DNA of 64,000 nucleotides from JAPHTQ01 sp050299175 (lineage in GTDB: Bacteria > Pseudomonadota > Gammaproteobacteria > Thiohalomonadales > Thiohalomonadaceae), in NCBI GenBank assembly GCA_050299175.1, contig JBNKVM010000001.1, positions 1 through 64,000 on the forward strand, in the 5' to 3' direction. Position numbers and translations under genes: made by a program. This document shows positions 18,601 through 27,297 of this stretch, piece after piece (within the stretch, counting starts at the first letter, position 1; every line of letters begins with the position of its first letter). The notes under the pieces are model-generated. The model worked only from the letters and a program-made list of their open reading frames with translations. It was not told the origin of the DNA and did not search any database.

Positions 18601-21600
18601 GCAGCGATAGTATTGCCCGCTCCACTCACCGTCGGGTTGCCGCTATAGAGCAAGCCGAAACTGAGCGTATCTTCCACAGTCAGATCGAAGGCGTCAGAGA
18701 AATTATCGCCGGGAACACCACCCTGAGTAGTGAAGGTCAGGGTATAACGCAGCAGGTCACCCGCATCCGGTGGCAGACCCGGGTTGGTGAGATTGCCCAC
18801 TGTCTTGTTCAAAGTGCCCAGCGGTTCGACAATGTTGATCGGTGAACCGACGGTGCTACTACCGGCGTTGATCAGCGGACCACCCAACGTCAGCGGATAG
18901 CCGTAGCTGGCGGTGTTATCGAAAGCTGTTCCGGCATTTGCCGAGGCGTTGTTATTGACTCGCACCCGCAGTTCGATCAACGCCTGTTGTCCGGCAGGAA
19001 TGGTGGCGATATCGAGACTCACCGCGCCAGGTAACGTCGTGTTGTCAGTCATCGTCAGACCGTTCAACTCCGTAGCACTGACATAGACCAGGGATGGGTC
19101 GAGGTTATCGGTAACGGTAACGTTGTAGAGTGCCGCGGTGGTCGGTACACCGGGCACGGCAATGCGGTAAACGATCTCGTCACCGATCGTTGCCTCACCC
19201 GTCAACGGCGAGATCAGGGTTTTAACCGGAGGTTCCTGGGGAATGGCATTGGTCATGCCAAACTGCACCGGGCCCAGGCCAGGATAGCGTTGTCCAGAGA
19301 GCAGCGGCAGTGACCAGTATTCATTGAGACTAACGTTGTTGTACCAAATCTGATTCAGCGGGAAGTCGGTGTAGAAACCGATGTCGAAATCGATGTCGAC
19401 ACAGTCGCCCGGATTCACCGGCGCAATCAGGCGGAAGACCATATCGCCGCCACGAGCCGCAGGTGGCGTGTAGCTGTAATCGACACCGGCTGTTTGCAGT
19501 ACGCCGCCGATGTAAACATCGGGCTGCCCTGCCCCATTGACTAGCCCGGTAATGCTGGTTTCGTCGTTTTGCGTCGGTAGCGTGTCGGTAATCAGCACAC
19601 TGTAGGCCGGTGCGAAACCAGTAGTGTTACAACTGCTGAGACGGAAATTCATCGTCTCGAAGGCCGGATTGACCGGGGTGATGCTGGTACGACCGGAGCG
19701 ATCGATCTTGGTGAGTGAATCCATCACCGGCTGCAATACAGTCAGTACAGCACTGCTCTCCAAGCGTGCCGGGTCGACCACCGAAGCACCAGCGAAATCG
19801 ATATAACCGAGCGTAGCGGTGTTGGTCAGAGTCAGTGTCGGCGTATGGGCCAGAACGTTCTCCACCACCCGCGCACGATAAACGATAGTCAGTGTATCGG
19901 TGGTGGCATCGCCCAACGGATTATTGGTGACGTCGCCGATGGTCCAGGTTAACGTACCAGTCGCTCCTGCTGCCGGTACTGAGGCTGCGGTGATCGGTGC
20001 ATAGGAGAAGTTGGAGCCAGTTCCTGTTGCAGGTGCTGTATAGCTGACGGTAGTGTCGCCGTTAATGCTGACCACGTCGACGAATTGTAGTCCAGCGGGC
20101 AGTACATCCTGCACCGTCACCTGGCGGGTCACCCCTTCCTGCAGATTGAGATCCAGCTGATAGGTCACCGTGTCGCCGACACGAACCGTGGCATCGTTGG
20201 CGGTGCTAAGTGGCGCGACCACATAAGTGTCGGAGACGATGCTCTTCACCAACGTACTGGTATCGGCGATCACCACATTGGACGTTGCCGGTCCGGCACA
20301 GTAATCATCCGGCGCGGTCACCGTCGGGCAACCCGCGCCGGTGCGCTCATAACCGCTGGCATTATCCAGTGAGGTCCAGTCGATCCAGATCTGATTGCTC
20401 AGTGTCTGGCCCGGTTGCGCGGTCAGCACCTGTACCTGGTAGGTCAATACCAGGGTGCTGCCCGCCGGAATATCAAGACTGTTGTCAGCGTTACTACTGC
20501 CCCAGTGCAACGGACCAGCCGGAACACCGGACGGCGTGTCAACAAAGCCAACCACAGGGTTACCGTCCAGCAAAGCTGTCGGCGTGAAGGTACTGTAGAA
20601 CTGCACCTCAGCCGGTAGCGTATCGACCAGATTACTGTCGTAGGCGGTAGCATCACCGTTGTTCACCACGGTGATCGCGTATTCGATAATATCACCACCG
20701 GTGATCGGCGCGGGGCTAATCAACGTAGCGGTTTTGCTAATTGCCAGGTTAGGTTCGGTCACGGTGATCAGCGGTGTATTGGCAGTAATTGCCTCGGTCG
20801 CCCCGCTCTCGCCGTTGGTGTAATTGACCACCACACTGTTTTGCAGCGTGCCGCCAACGTTGGTCACCAGATCATTGTTGATTCGGGCGTAGTAATCGAT
20901 GGTGATGCTCGGTGTAATCGCGGGCGTACCGGTAGTGTCATCTTCGCTCGGCGTCACCACCGTACCGATATCCCAGACAATCGTGCCCGAAGCACCGTCC
21001 ACGGGCGCCGCATTGAAGGCACCTTCGGCAGGCGCCACACCATTGATGGTGGTGACGTTGTTGAAGGTGTAACTGACATCGAAATTCACATCGCGGGTCA
21101 GCAGATAACTCAACCCGGTACTCGCCAGATCGTCACTGACGACCACACCGTTACTCACCCCTTCAGGGAAGGTCAACACCAGTTGGAAATGTTTGTGCGC
21201 ACCGATCTCGGTTGCCATGGCTGGATTGAGATCGGTTTTGGTGACGGCGATGGGTGGTACGGTAGCAAAAGCCGATGCGGTTGCTTCGTAGTCGTTGATC
21301 GGATCACCTGCGTTGGGTAGTGCACCATTACGCATTCCGTCGGCAGCGCCATCGACACCGATGGTACCGCTACTGTTGAGAGCGGTATTCTGACTCGGGA
21401 GCGAGGTCCAGTCTGCCTGGATGGTGTTATCCAGTACTTCGAGTGGTTGTACCGGTGGGTCGACCTGAATCTCGAAGGTAAAACTTTTTGTTGCGCCGGG
21501 AGCGATCGCAAAATCCGGGTTAGCACTATTCCAGCTAAACACCGGACGGTTGGCACCGAAGGTAACGAGGTCGACGTTATCCGGCGGATCGGTACCGCCG

Positions 21601-24600
21601 ACGTTACCGAGATAGGTCAGGTTGGCGACGGCGGCCAGGTCGTCGAACACACGCAGGTTATAAGCCGTAGCGGTGCCGTTATTGGTGGCGGTGACGGTAA
21701 CGGTAAGGATGTCGCTGGCATCGGCGTTGGCGACTTCCATGGTTTTGGTCAGGGTGATCACCGGTTCGCGCACGACGAGATCATTTTGCGCAAAGTTGAG
21801 GATCACCAGATTAAGTCCATCATCAAGATAACTGACGGTAGCGACAGTAGCCGGATCACCGTTACTGATCACAGTCGCTTCGTTATTGCCCGCATTGTTG
21901 TTCACCCGCGCAATGAAGTTGACCGGGAACTCGAACAGCGTACCCGGCGTGGCGTTGACCGTCAGTTCCTGATCCCCGAAGTCCCACACAACGGTGGTGG
22001 AGTTACAGGTTGGGGTGAACTGACCACCCGGTGAAAAGCCAGCTGCACTGTAGGGCGGCGCATCAAGATCGATCACCGGTGCCTCGGTACAACTAATCCC
22101 CGGTGGCAGGTGATCCTGAATCACAAAGGAGCGCAGCTTGGCCACCGGCAGATAGGCACGCAACTGATACTCCACCTCTTCGCCAATGGAAACGGGTTGT
22201 GGCTGAGTGCCACTCAATGGCGTGTTGGAGGTAGCGACCACATCTTTCGGTTGAGTGCTCAGCGGTCGGATTTGAACTGTCGCGGTACTCGGTGCCGAAG
22301 TGTAGATGCGCGCACCGCCTGGATCGCCGGTGGCACTCAGTACGACAGTCTGGTTACCAGATTCATTAGCACCGCCTTCAAGGCTATCGTAACTGGCGGT
22401 GACGTTGTTCACCAAAGTCTGCAACGGCGCCACACGCTGATCCGGATCGACACGGTAGTAGAAGGTGACACTGGCGCCGGGGTCGAGACGCAGCAGCGCG
22501 CTGCTGTGGGTCCAAGAGTTATCGATCTGCGCTGGAATAGCATTATTCACCACGTTGTCGGTGATGGTACTTTCGCCATCGAGATCGGCGCCGTCGATCA
22601 AACCGTCGCCGTCGTTGTCGAGTCCGTCCGTGGCGAACGGCATGACATAAACCAGGTCGCTGGCGTCAAGGATATCGGTGGTGCTGATGTCGTAGGCCGG
22701 AGCGCGAGCCACACCACCGCTGCTGGCGCCGTTGGTCAGGGTAACGCGGTAGATATAACTGTCGAAGGTGTCACCATCGTTTGCGGTAGCGACAAAGTTG
22801 GTACAGCCCGTACCGGTACCGTAAAGAGTTTCGTTACAGACCCGTTTCTGCACCGTAATGTTCGGTTCGGTAACGGTCAGGTCGACCTGGCGTACCGCCT
22901 GCTGCGGATAGCCGACGGTGTTCGGTCCCAGATTGAACACCTGCTCCACCCCAGAGTTGTCGAACACCGCCTGGAAGTAGGAGTTGAGGATGTTGGTACT
23001 CAGTGCAGCATGCACGTTCGGTGCGGCGCTACTGTTCTGCGGATTGTTCATCAGGCGCGTGGTGACGTCCGCCTGGAACCACTGGTCTTTCACCGTGATT
23101 CGCTCTGCAGGCACGACGGTGTTAAAGGTCCAGTCGAACCAGCCTTCATCCAGCGGCAGCGGTGGTGGATTGAGGCTAATGCCGAGGATAGTCGGATCGC
23201 TGGTTAGCGTCGGGTCGGTAGAGGAGATATACCCCTGCCCCGCGGGCAACTCATCCACTACCTGAACGGCCTGCACCGCGATGTAAGTAAAGCCGGGTGT
23301 CAGGAAACCGAACCAGCCACCGGTACGAATACGGAAGCTGCACTCCTCGCCTATCTGAATCTGATCATCGGGCGTGGCAGGTGGCGGATTGTTCTCGGTA
23401 CAGTCACCCTGCTGTGACTTGATCAGGTTGAAACCGACCACCCGGGCACGCACACCGTCGAGAGTATAGTTATTCGAGGTGTTGTTAATCACTGCGGTAT
23501 CAGGGGTCGGGAACCAGAGCGGTGTGGTGTCGCTAAGGGTGATCTGCCCTACCGTATCGGCACGGAAAGTCAGGTCGTCCGCAGCAAGCCCCGCCGGATC
23601 AGTGGTTTTAATCACCTCGAAATTGAGATTACGTGTCGCACCCGGCGCGATGGCGGTACCGGTACAGGCGTAAATCGTGGCATCGGCAGGTATCGGTGCA
23701 GGTTGTTCCCATACCGCTAATGGCGGTGGATTGGTGGTCAGGGCACATCCCGCAGGCCAGGTGATCACATCCATGGTGGCACCGAAGCTGACGTAGGTAA
23801 CGTAGTCGGCAGCATCGTGTCCGCCGTTGTTGGTGACCGAGACCGTTAATGGCAACGGCTGGGTTGGATCGTTGGTGAGAATGAAGACCAGTTCGGTGCC
23901 GGTGATGTCCACATCCAGATCTTCCGGATTGGAAGCAAAGGTATCGTTGTAGGGACTACCTGTCGGCTGCTGGATCACGCCGGGATTACAGAACTGTTCA
24001 AACTCCACAGTGAGCTGGTTATTCAGCGTCACCGCATTCGTTGGATCGGTGCCGTCGCCGGTGTTCTCGGTACGCACATCAAGATCAGCCACCAGATCGA
24101 AGTAAGTCGGCTCGATCATCACCACACGGAAACGAATCACTACCTGATCGCCATTACGCAGCAGGTTGAACTGATCCGCATGATCTGGGTGCGTGGTGGT
24201 GCTGGTCAGGGTAAACACCGGAGCCGTATTGCCGATCGGGTCCGCCGGATTGATGCTGGTTAGCGGGAAAGTACCCGCCACCGGGTTGGTCCAGTTAACG
24301 GTATCGACCATCCCCGAGTAAGTGCCGTACATGGGGGTGACATTGATTGTCGGGGTAAAGGTCGGGTCGACCACATACTGTGTCGGCAACACATCGGTTA
24401 GCTGGATGTTCTTCACCGTACCACCGGTGTTGTTGGTGATGGTGATGGTCATAGTGCCCTTACTACCTATCGGCTGAGCCAGGTTGGTGCCGGTCAGGGC
24501 GCGAGTCACGTTCAGGCCATTGTTGGCCACCAGCGAACTCAGGGTGGTCACGGCACTGCCGGCAGAGGCGCCGGTAGAAGTGGTGGTGGTATTGACCGTC

Positions 24601-25703
24601 GGGTCCCCTTCACAACCCCAGTTGATGTTGGAGACGGTGTTGGTGGTGTTGGCGTTACAGGAGTTGGTGATCTTGCCCACCAGGTAGATGTAGGCGGAAC
24701 CGCCGTTAATCACATCGTCAAAGGCCAGCGGCTCATCGTTGTTCGGATTACCGAAGGGATCGTCCACATCGAATGCAGTGATGTTGTTACTGGAAGCGAT
24801 ACATTGCGACCCACCGGGTAACACGCCGTCGTTGTTCGCCAAATTAGTCGCTTCCGTCTCGGAGGGACAGGCGTAGTTGATGGTGAAGTTGCCAGCAGTC
24901 ATCAGGTCATCGAAGTGGAGGTCCTCCAGTGCGGCACTACCGGTGTTCTGCACCTGAATGCGCCAGATGACATCATCGTTGTCGTTACCGTAGACAGTAG
25001 CGGAGTAACTGCCGGTACCCTGTGCAGCATCAACATTGCGCCCCAGCTTACCGACAACCGGATTAGGTTCGCGCAGAGGAAGGGTGTTGTTGCCAGTGGT
25101 GTCGCTATAGGGGCCAGTGATGGGACAGCTATTCAGACTGTAATCGACGCTGGCATTAATCAGGCGACTGTCGGTGAGCAACCCCTCCTCGTTGATCGTC
25201 GGCAGTACGGTATTGCGCTGCACCTGGAAACGGATCTCGATAGTTTCCAGACCAGGAATAAAATCGTTAACCGAGGCAGTCATGCTGGCTAAAGCCGGGA
25301 TCTCGTTCTGGGTCCAGGTCAGCACCTCACCGCTAGCACCGCTAACTGCCGGATCGCCGGTGGCAGCAAAACCGCCGCCGTTAATCGAGTAAGTGGTGGA
25401 GCCCGCAACATAGGTCAGCCCGGAACTGCCGAGGTTCTCGGTGACGATCATGTTATCGAGGGTGACGTTGGAGGGATTGGTCAGCAGGATGCTGACCTGG
25501 CCAGTGCCGCACAGCTCGCAGTAGCTGAAGGCGAGATCGTGGCTGATAACATTGGCGAAGGGAGCGTCGTTACAGCTGATGGTAACCGGTGCGGCTGGCA
25601 GGGTCGCGGAGAAAAGCAGAGGCAAAAGGGCCAGCAGTGCAATTTTCGTATATCGCACAGCACCTCCTGCAATACCCGTTGCCACCTTGAAAACAGCCAT
25701 CAT
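12609..25703 (-). CDS. giant secreted DUF11-repeat protein with C-terminal OmpA-like domain
   Basis: The gene is 13.1 kb and encodes about 4,364 residues without interruption. A signal peptide (hydrophobic run around YTKIALLALLPLLFSATLPA) is followed by some twenty DUF11/D2-like beta-sandwich repeats, recognisable by K(T/S)-rich openings, GDT(L/V)TY(T/R)(I/L) strands, a D(T/D)LP turn and an NT(A/V)-type closing strand. A calcium-binding-like stretch, GLDNDGDGLIDGADLDGES, lies near residue 1040. Two SdrD-B/Cna-B-like domains lie near 3750 (SGQAWHDANFD) and 4170 (GKVFDDKNLNGYQDEGEPG). The last 100 residues resemble a degenerate OmpA-like domain. ATG at 25703 is chosen; a TTG two codons upstream is possible and no strong ribosome site is seen. 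It lies 228 bases after the AgmX-like gene and just before the barrel gene. Probable surface or envelope-spanning stalk; the substrate or ligand is unknown. Confidence 0.88.
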   Translation of the reverse strand: MMAVFKVATGIAGGAVRYTKIALLALLPLLFSATLPAAPVTISCNDAPFANVISHDLAFSYCELCGTGQVSILLTNPSNVTLDNMIVTENLGSSGLTYVAGSTTYSINGGGFAATGDPAVSGASGEVLTWTQNEIPALASMTASVNDFIPGLETIEIRFQVQRNTVLPTINEEGLLTDSRLINASVDYSLNSCPITGPYSDTTGNNTLPLREPNPVVGKLGRNVDAAQGTGSYSATVYGNDNDDVIWRIQVQNTGSAALEDLHFDDLMTAGNFTINYACPSETEATNLANNDGVLPGGSQCIASSNNITAFDVDDPFGNPNNDEPLAFDDVINGGSAYIYLVGKITNSCNANTTNTVSNINWGCEGDPTVNTTTTSTGASAGSAVTTLSSLVANNGLNVTRALTGTNLAQPIGSKGTMTITITNNTGGTVKNIQLTDVLPTQYVVDPTFTPTINVTPMYGTYSGMVDTVNWTNPVAGTFPLTSINPADPIGNTAPVFTLTSTTTHPDHADQFNLLRNGDQVVIRFRVVMIEPTYFDLVADLDVRTENTGDGTDPTNAVTLNNQLTVEFEQFCNPGVIQQPTGSPYNDTFASNPEDLDVDITGTELVFILTNDPTQPLPLTVSVTNNGGHDAADYVTYVSFGATMDVITWPAGCALTTNPPPLAVWEQPAPIPADATIYACTGTAIAPGATRNLNFEVIKTTDPAGLAADDLTFRADTVGQITLSDTTPLWFPTPDTAVINNTSNNYTLDGVRARVVGFNLIKSQQGDCTENNPPPATPDDQIQIGEECSFRIRTGGWFGFLTPGFTYIAVQAVQVVDELPAGQGYISSTDPTLTSDPTILGISLNPPPLPLDEGWFDWTFNTVVPAERITVKDQWFQADVTTRLMNNPQNSSAAPNVHAALSTNILNSYFQAVFDNSGVEQVFNLGPNTVGYPQQAVRQVDLTVTEPNITVQKRVCNETLYGTGTGCTNFVATANDGDTFDSYIYRVTLTNGASSGGVARAPAYDISTTDILDASDLVYVMPFATDGLDNDGDGLIDGADLDGESTITDNVVNNAIPAQIDNSWTHSSALLRLDPGASVTFYYRVDPDQRVAPLQTLVNNVTASYDSLEGGANESGNQTVVLSATGDPGGARIYTSAPSTATVQIRPLSTQPKDVVATSNTPLSGTQPQPVSIGEEVEYQLRAYLPVAKLRSFVIQDHLPPGISCTEAPVIDLDAPPYSAAGFSPGGQFTPTCNSTTVVWDFGDQELTVNATPGTLFEFPVNFIARVNNNAGNNEATVISNGDPATVATVSYLDDGLNLVILNFAQNDLVVREPVITLTKTMEVANADASDILTVTVTATNNGTATAYNLRVFDDLAAVANLTYLGNVGGTDPPDNVDLVTFGANRPVFSWNSANPDFAIAPGATKSFTFEIQVDPPVQPLEVLDNTIQADWTSLPSQNTALNSSGTIGVDGAADGMRNGALPNAGDPINDYEATASAFATVPPIAVTKTDLNPAMATEIGAHKHFQLVLTFPEGVSNGVVVSDDLASTGLSYLLTRDVNFDVSYTFNNVTTINGVAPAEGAFNAAPVDGASGTIVWDIGTVVTPSEDDTTGTPAITPSITIDYYARINNDLVTNVGGTLQNSVVVNYTNGESGATEAITANTPLITVTEPNLAISKTATLISPAPITGGDIIEYAITVVNNGDATAYDSNLVDTLPAEVQFYSTFTPTALLDGNPVVGFVDTPSGVPAGPLHWGSSNADNSLDIPAGSTLVLTYQVQVLTAQPGQTLSNQIWIDWTSLDNASGYERTGAGCPTVTAPDDYCAGPATSNVVIADTSTLVKSIVSDTYVVAPLSTANDATVRVGDTVTYQLDLNLQEGVTRQVTVQDVLPAGLQFVDVVSINGDTTVSYTAPATGTGSNFSYAPITAASVPAAGATGTLTWTIGDVTNNPLGDATTDTLTIVYRARVVENVLAHTPTLTLTNTATLGYIDFAGASVVDPARLESSAVLTVLQPVMDSLTKIDRSGRTSITPVNPAFETMNFRLSSCNTTGFAPAYSVLITDTLPTQNDETSITGLVNGAGQPDVYIGGVLQTAGVDYSYTPPAARGGDMVFRLIAPVNPGDCVDIDFDIGFYTDFPLNQIWYNNVSLNEYWSLPLLSGQRYPGLGPVQFGMTNAIPQEPPVKTLISPLTGEATIGDEIVYRIAVPGVPTTAALYNVTVTDNLDPSLVYVSATELNGLTMTDNTTLPGAVSLDIATIPAGQQALIELRVRVNNNASANAGTAFDNTASYGYPLTLGGPLINAGSSTVGSPINIVEPLGTLNKTVGNLTNPGLPPDAGDLLRYTLTFTTQGGVPGDNFSDAFDLTVEDTLSFGLLYSGNPTVSGAGNTIAAPVTAGDGITMPQTLNWSVANTNAAIDAPEGGVITITYDVVVLDGVLANQALSNSALIRWTGQPGVNANERDGSATPTVNDYFTVFATTTQTVLDGNTVTKTRLTDTYGAGDANVRIGDIVEYELRLHIQEGTAPNAVIADTLPQGLAFTEVVSINGDTTAPYAAVAPFGHVAIAAPTVTGDPMTGPSTVTWNVGDLINTGDNNPANDDFVIVYRAVVRNLALPQVASMALNNSATLSYDTATVASNQTGVQGVTLQQPVLSVAKSAVTQFGDTVLVPNELVTYTVDIANTGASPAYDPVLIDTIPAGLRNGGATITMVSTSLVVAGTVLPNLAPTYVPATGVATWNFDTGVADVYTIPAGDTLRVVYQVQADAGLGANLSMTNSAYVSLYYSFDNDAAPTLGITTGVREIYGPTNTASVTLTTAGPGALDKVNPATTTVAVGDTFTYRITVPAVPVPTALYDVRILDDLTASAADLAFVSVSAVGVQPWTPVNTGTATNLVIEDITIGIDIPANTQIAVDVTVQVLDTPTNVSGLTFTNTASYTYNNFDNDPATQQIGAGATTPPMTIVGPDSITLQKSGPATLAAATPGTFTLNVHNTGTGTAWDLTINDLLPNTANGGMCDAAPIITSAQIFQADGVTPVSPVLTAGIDYVTSFAGAPSCTFTITMQSATAAIGADERLIIDYTAQLDAATAYATPLTNIAGVTEWFSADTAGAGATAGQRTYTRTITDGTVGTLDHEDALTLSSEGPTLIFRETVANVTTATNPATTATPGDVLRYTLTVQNGAGLPITDFTLLSDLDALNGAVHFTAGTLNLVTVPVGANVANTSATGGTLGSGLLDVRALNLDAAGGANDTLTLEFEVQLAAVIDNGTTVLTQTQLVDNGSTIGYSDDPNVNGIDNPVIIGDEDPTQIVITSAPAFDVWKTSTDLTGDPAVLAPGDTLRYTITVKNVGTENAINATLRDLIPANTTYVANSTTLNGAAVADAGAGISPLEAGMLINAPEDPTPGAMRADANPAVTSNIATITFDVVVSSSAVNGTVISNQGFVNGDGAISGAFPEEPSDDPATATINDPTRDVVGSLPLVDATKTVTIAVDGGTAGIVDPGDTLRYTITINNFGATNATGVTFTDAVPANTTYVGSSTTLNGIAVADPALNVSPLIAGIDVSSSDLTPPLPGAGAGVLTAGQNAVIVFDVTVNGGTPAGTVISNQGTANSTEQAPEPTDADGNDANGDQPTQVVVGSAQQLSISKSVTVVGGGAALPGADLEYVIVVTNIGSLPASDVLITDNLDLPVAGQLTYVAGSGTLNGSTAGVSYAAPIVSANYGLTYGNLAVGASATLRFRATINPALAVGTTITNIADVSWNAGTQTASANVSIDVGGIPGVASLSGQAWHDANFDLAVAGTEIPLDGWNIEVYRNGTLIGTVVTDANGLYSISGLAPNDTTTDQYELRFRAPGHNATTAMLGNADSIFTNGLQNITNIVVGSGSITQNMNLPAAPNGVIYDSMQRIPIAGATLTMLDAVSQTALPASCFDDPAQQGQVTLADGYYRFDINFSNGACVAGGTYLLNVAPPASGYTANTSVIIPPQSDATTAAFDVPACLGSANDAVPGTPNHCEVVDFETAPPTSIAAATAGTNYQLHLLLNNTLVPGESQLFNNHIPVDPDLSDSVAITKTAARVTVSRGEMVPYTITINNNYVLDLNNQSIVDNFPYGFKYVAGSARYDGAPLEPTMNGNQLRWDNIDLASDTRHTLKLLFIVGAGVSEGDYINRAQILNNLTGDVSSGEATATVRVVPDPTFDCSDVIGKVFDDKNLNGYQDEGEPGLPNARVVSARGLIAKSDEHGRFHITCAATPDESRGANYILKVDERSLPSGYRLTTENPRVQRVTRGKMMKFNFGAAIHHVVRIDVADGVFKQNSDEMREQWKPRIELLINELKKSSSLLRITYLADAEDDGLVDDRLAAVKAMIEEKWDGYPLTIESEIHWRRGGPVGSPGLLD

Positions 25704-25931
25704 TCGCAAACAACCAAAATCCGGTTAAGGGCGCACCCTTCGACAAGCCAACACTAATCTGAGGCAGCTATAAATAATGTGAACACAAACGCATAAGGGA
25801 CAAGGGGTGCGGGGTTAGTGGACGATAACGTGACACAAGGCACCTTTTCCCCGCCACAAAGTGGACGATTTTGAGAAAATTGGGATCAATTAAGGCCATT
25901 TGCGCCCTAATTCCCCTTGAGAAAGGGGGGA

Positions 25932-27290
25932 TCAGGTGGCCGGCAGGAAGTCTATCGGATAGAGAATCGTAATGGTAGGCACACCCGCCTTGGCGCCAAA
26001 GTTGAAACGTTTGACCCGGGCGATGATCTGCTTCACCAGATCCGGCGCATCCATGTCGGTCGATTCCAGTTTGCATGCGGAGACAGAACCGTCAGGCTTG
26101 ATGGTGATACGCAGCATCATCTTGCCCTTGAGGATCGGGTTTTTGCGCAGTTCGCGGTTGTAGATGCGATAGAGTGTGGCCTTGTAACGGTCGAAGACGA
26201 TCTGGATCTCCTCGTCGGTACGTGACGGTCCCGGACCATCGCTGAGCGGTCGGCTATCGGCACCGGTACCATCACCGATGTCGCTGGTCACACGGGAGAA
26301 GCTGACGCCCCCAAGCTTGCTACCACCGCCACCACCGACCTGGCGACTGAGTCCGGCGGTATTGATACCGCTACTGCTACTGGTGGCCTGGGCCATGACC
26401 AGATTACGGTTGGAGTCACCCGAGGCCTTGGCCCCCTTGTTGCTGATCCGCGCGGCACTCCCCAGCTTGGCGGTCGCATCCTCGCCCAACAGATCGTTGA
26501 AGCTGTCCTTGAACGCCAGCACCCCACTGCTCTCCGCCTTCTTACGCGCCTTGGCGGTATCAGACGGCTTGGGTTTGCTATCCGAGGGTTTCTCCTCGGC
26601 CACTTCACGCGGCTTCTCTTCGGGGCGGTTTTCAGGTGGTTTGGGAACGGGTTTTTCCTTCTTTACCAACTTGACCAGGTTCTCAGGGATCTCCACCACT
26701 TCGTTTTCATCGGGCTCAGGCAACACCCACAGATTAATCAGACTGGTGAAGGCAAGGACAAAAAGAAAGACGGCGGCCAGCGTCTTACGGAAACGCCACT
26801 CATCCTCGCCACTGCGTGACCAGGGCATGAGCATCTGACGATACGGCAGTTGCCGCACTTCACGGGTAACCGGGTATTCGTACTTGGCCGCTTCTTCCCT
26901 GTCGCGCAGTTCGGCCAGGTCTTCGTTGAGATCGGCGATGGCATTGTTCTGCTCGCGGATCTGCTGGTAAAGCGGTTCCTTCAGCTTTTCAATGTCGTCG
27001 AGCTTACCCTGGAAGATGGTGACCGACTGGCGTATCCGCCCCAGGTGTTTGGTCCGCTGCTCTTCGCTGATCCGCTCGCCCCAGAAGAGTTCGGCACTAC
27101 CCAGTTCATCCAGCTCACGCAGTGACTCCTCGATCACCTCCAGCAACTGGTACTGACGACGCTTGTCCGACAGGTCGTGAACCTGACGGTCAATGGCATC
27201 AAGCTTGCCGTGCAGTGCCTCAAGCGCTTTTTTCGCTTCGGCGATGTCGGCAAGCAGTACCTGCTGCTCTGGAGAGACGGGACTATTCAC
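25932..27290 (-). CDS. AgmX/PglI (GltJ)-type protein with TonB-like C-terminal domain
   Basis: The 452-residue protein has a cytoplasmic coiled coil (about residues 1-130), a basic stretch, one membrane helix (about 170-190, AAVFLFVLAFTSLINLWVLP), a Pro/Lys/Glu-rich periplasmic linker, a glycine/serine-rich region, and a C-terminal AgmX/PglI domain: IQIVFDRYKATLYRIYNREL, then LRITIKPDGSVSACKLES and ARVKRFNFG. Related proteins in myxobacteria (GltG, GltJ) couple the AglRQS motor to the outer gliding machinery. The start is GTG at 27290, 7 bases after the upstream ExbD gene, with no obvious ribosome site, so coupling is likely. Unlike the myxococcal GltJ described in the literature, no N-terminal zinc finger or GYF domain is seen. 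Confidence 0.87.
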   Translation of the reverse strand: MNSPVSPEQQVLLADIAEAKKALEALHGKLDAIDRQVHDLSDKRRQYQLLEVIEESLRELDELGSAELFWGERISEEQRTKHLGRIRQSVTIFQGKLDDIEKLKEPLYQQIREQNNAIADLNEDLAELRDREEAAKYEYPVTREVRQLPYRQMLMPWSRSGEDEWRFRKTLAAVFLFVLAFTSLINLWVLPEPDENEVVEIPENLVKLVKKEKPVPKPPENRPEEKPREVAEEKPSDSKPKPSDTAKARKKAESSGVLAFKDSFNDLLGEDATAKLGSAARISNKGAKASGDSNRNLVMAQATSSSSGINTAGLSRQVGGGGGSKLGGVSFSRVTSDIGDGTGADSRPLSDGPGPSRTDEEIQIVFDRYKATLYRIYNRELRKNPILKGKMMLRITIKPDGSVSACKLESTDMDAPDLVKQIIARVKRFNFGAKAGVPTITILYPIDFLPAT

Positions 27291-27297
27291 AGGATAA

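Noticed and set aside
17832..18845. Plus-strand open frame of 337 codons
   Set aside because: Shadow of the giant gene on the opposite strand; His/Ile/Arg-rich antisense composition.
22110..23207. Plus-strand open frame of 365 codons
   Set aside because: Shadow of the giant gene; antisense composition and no recognisable domain.
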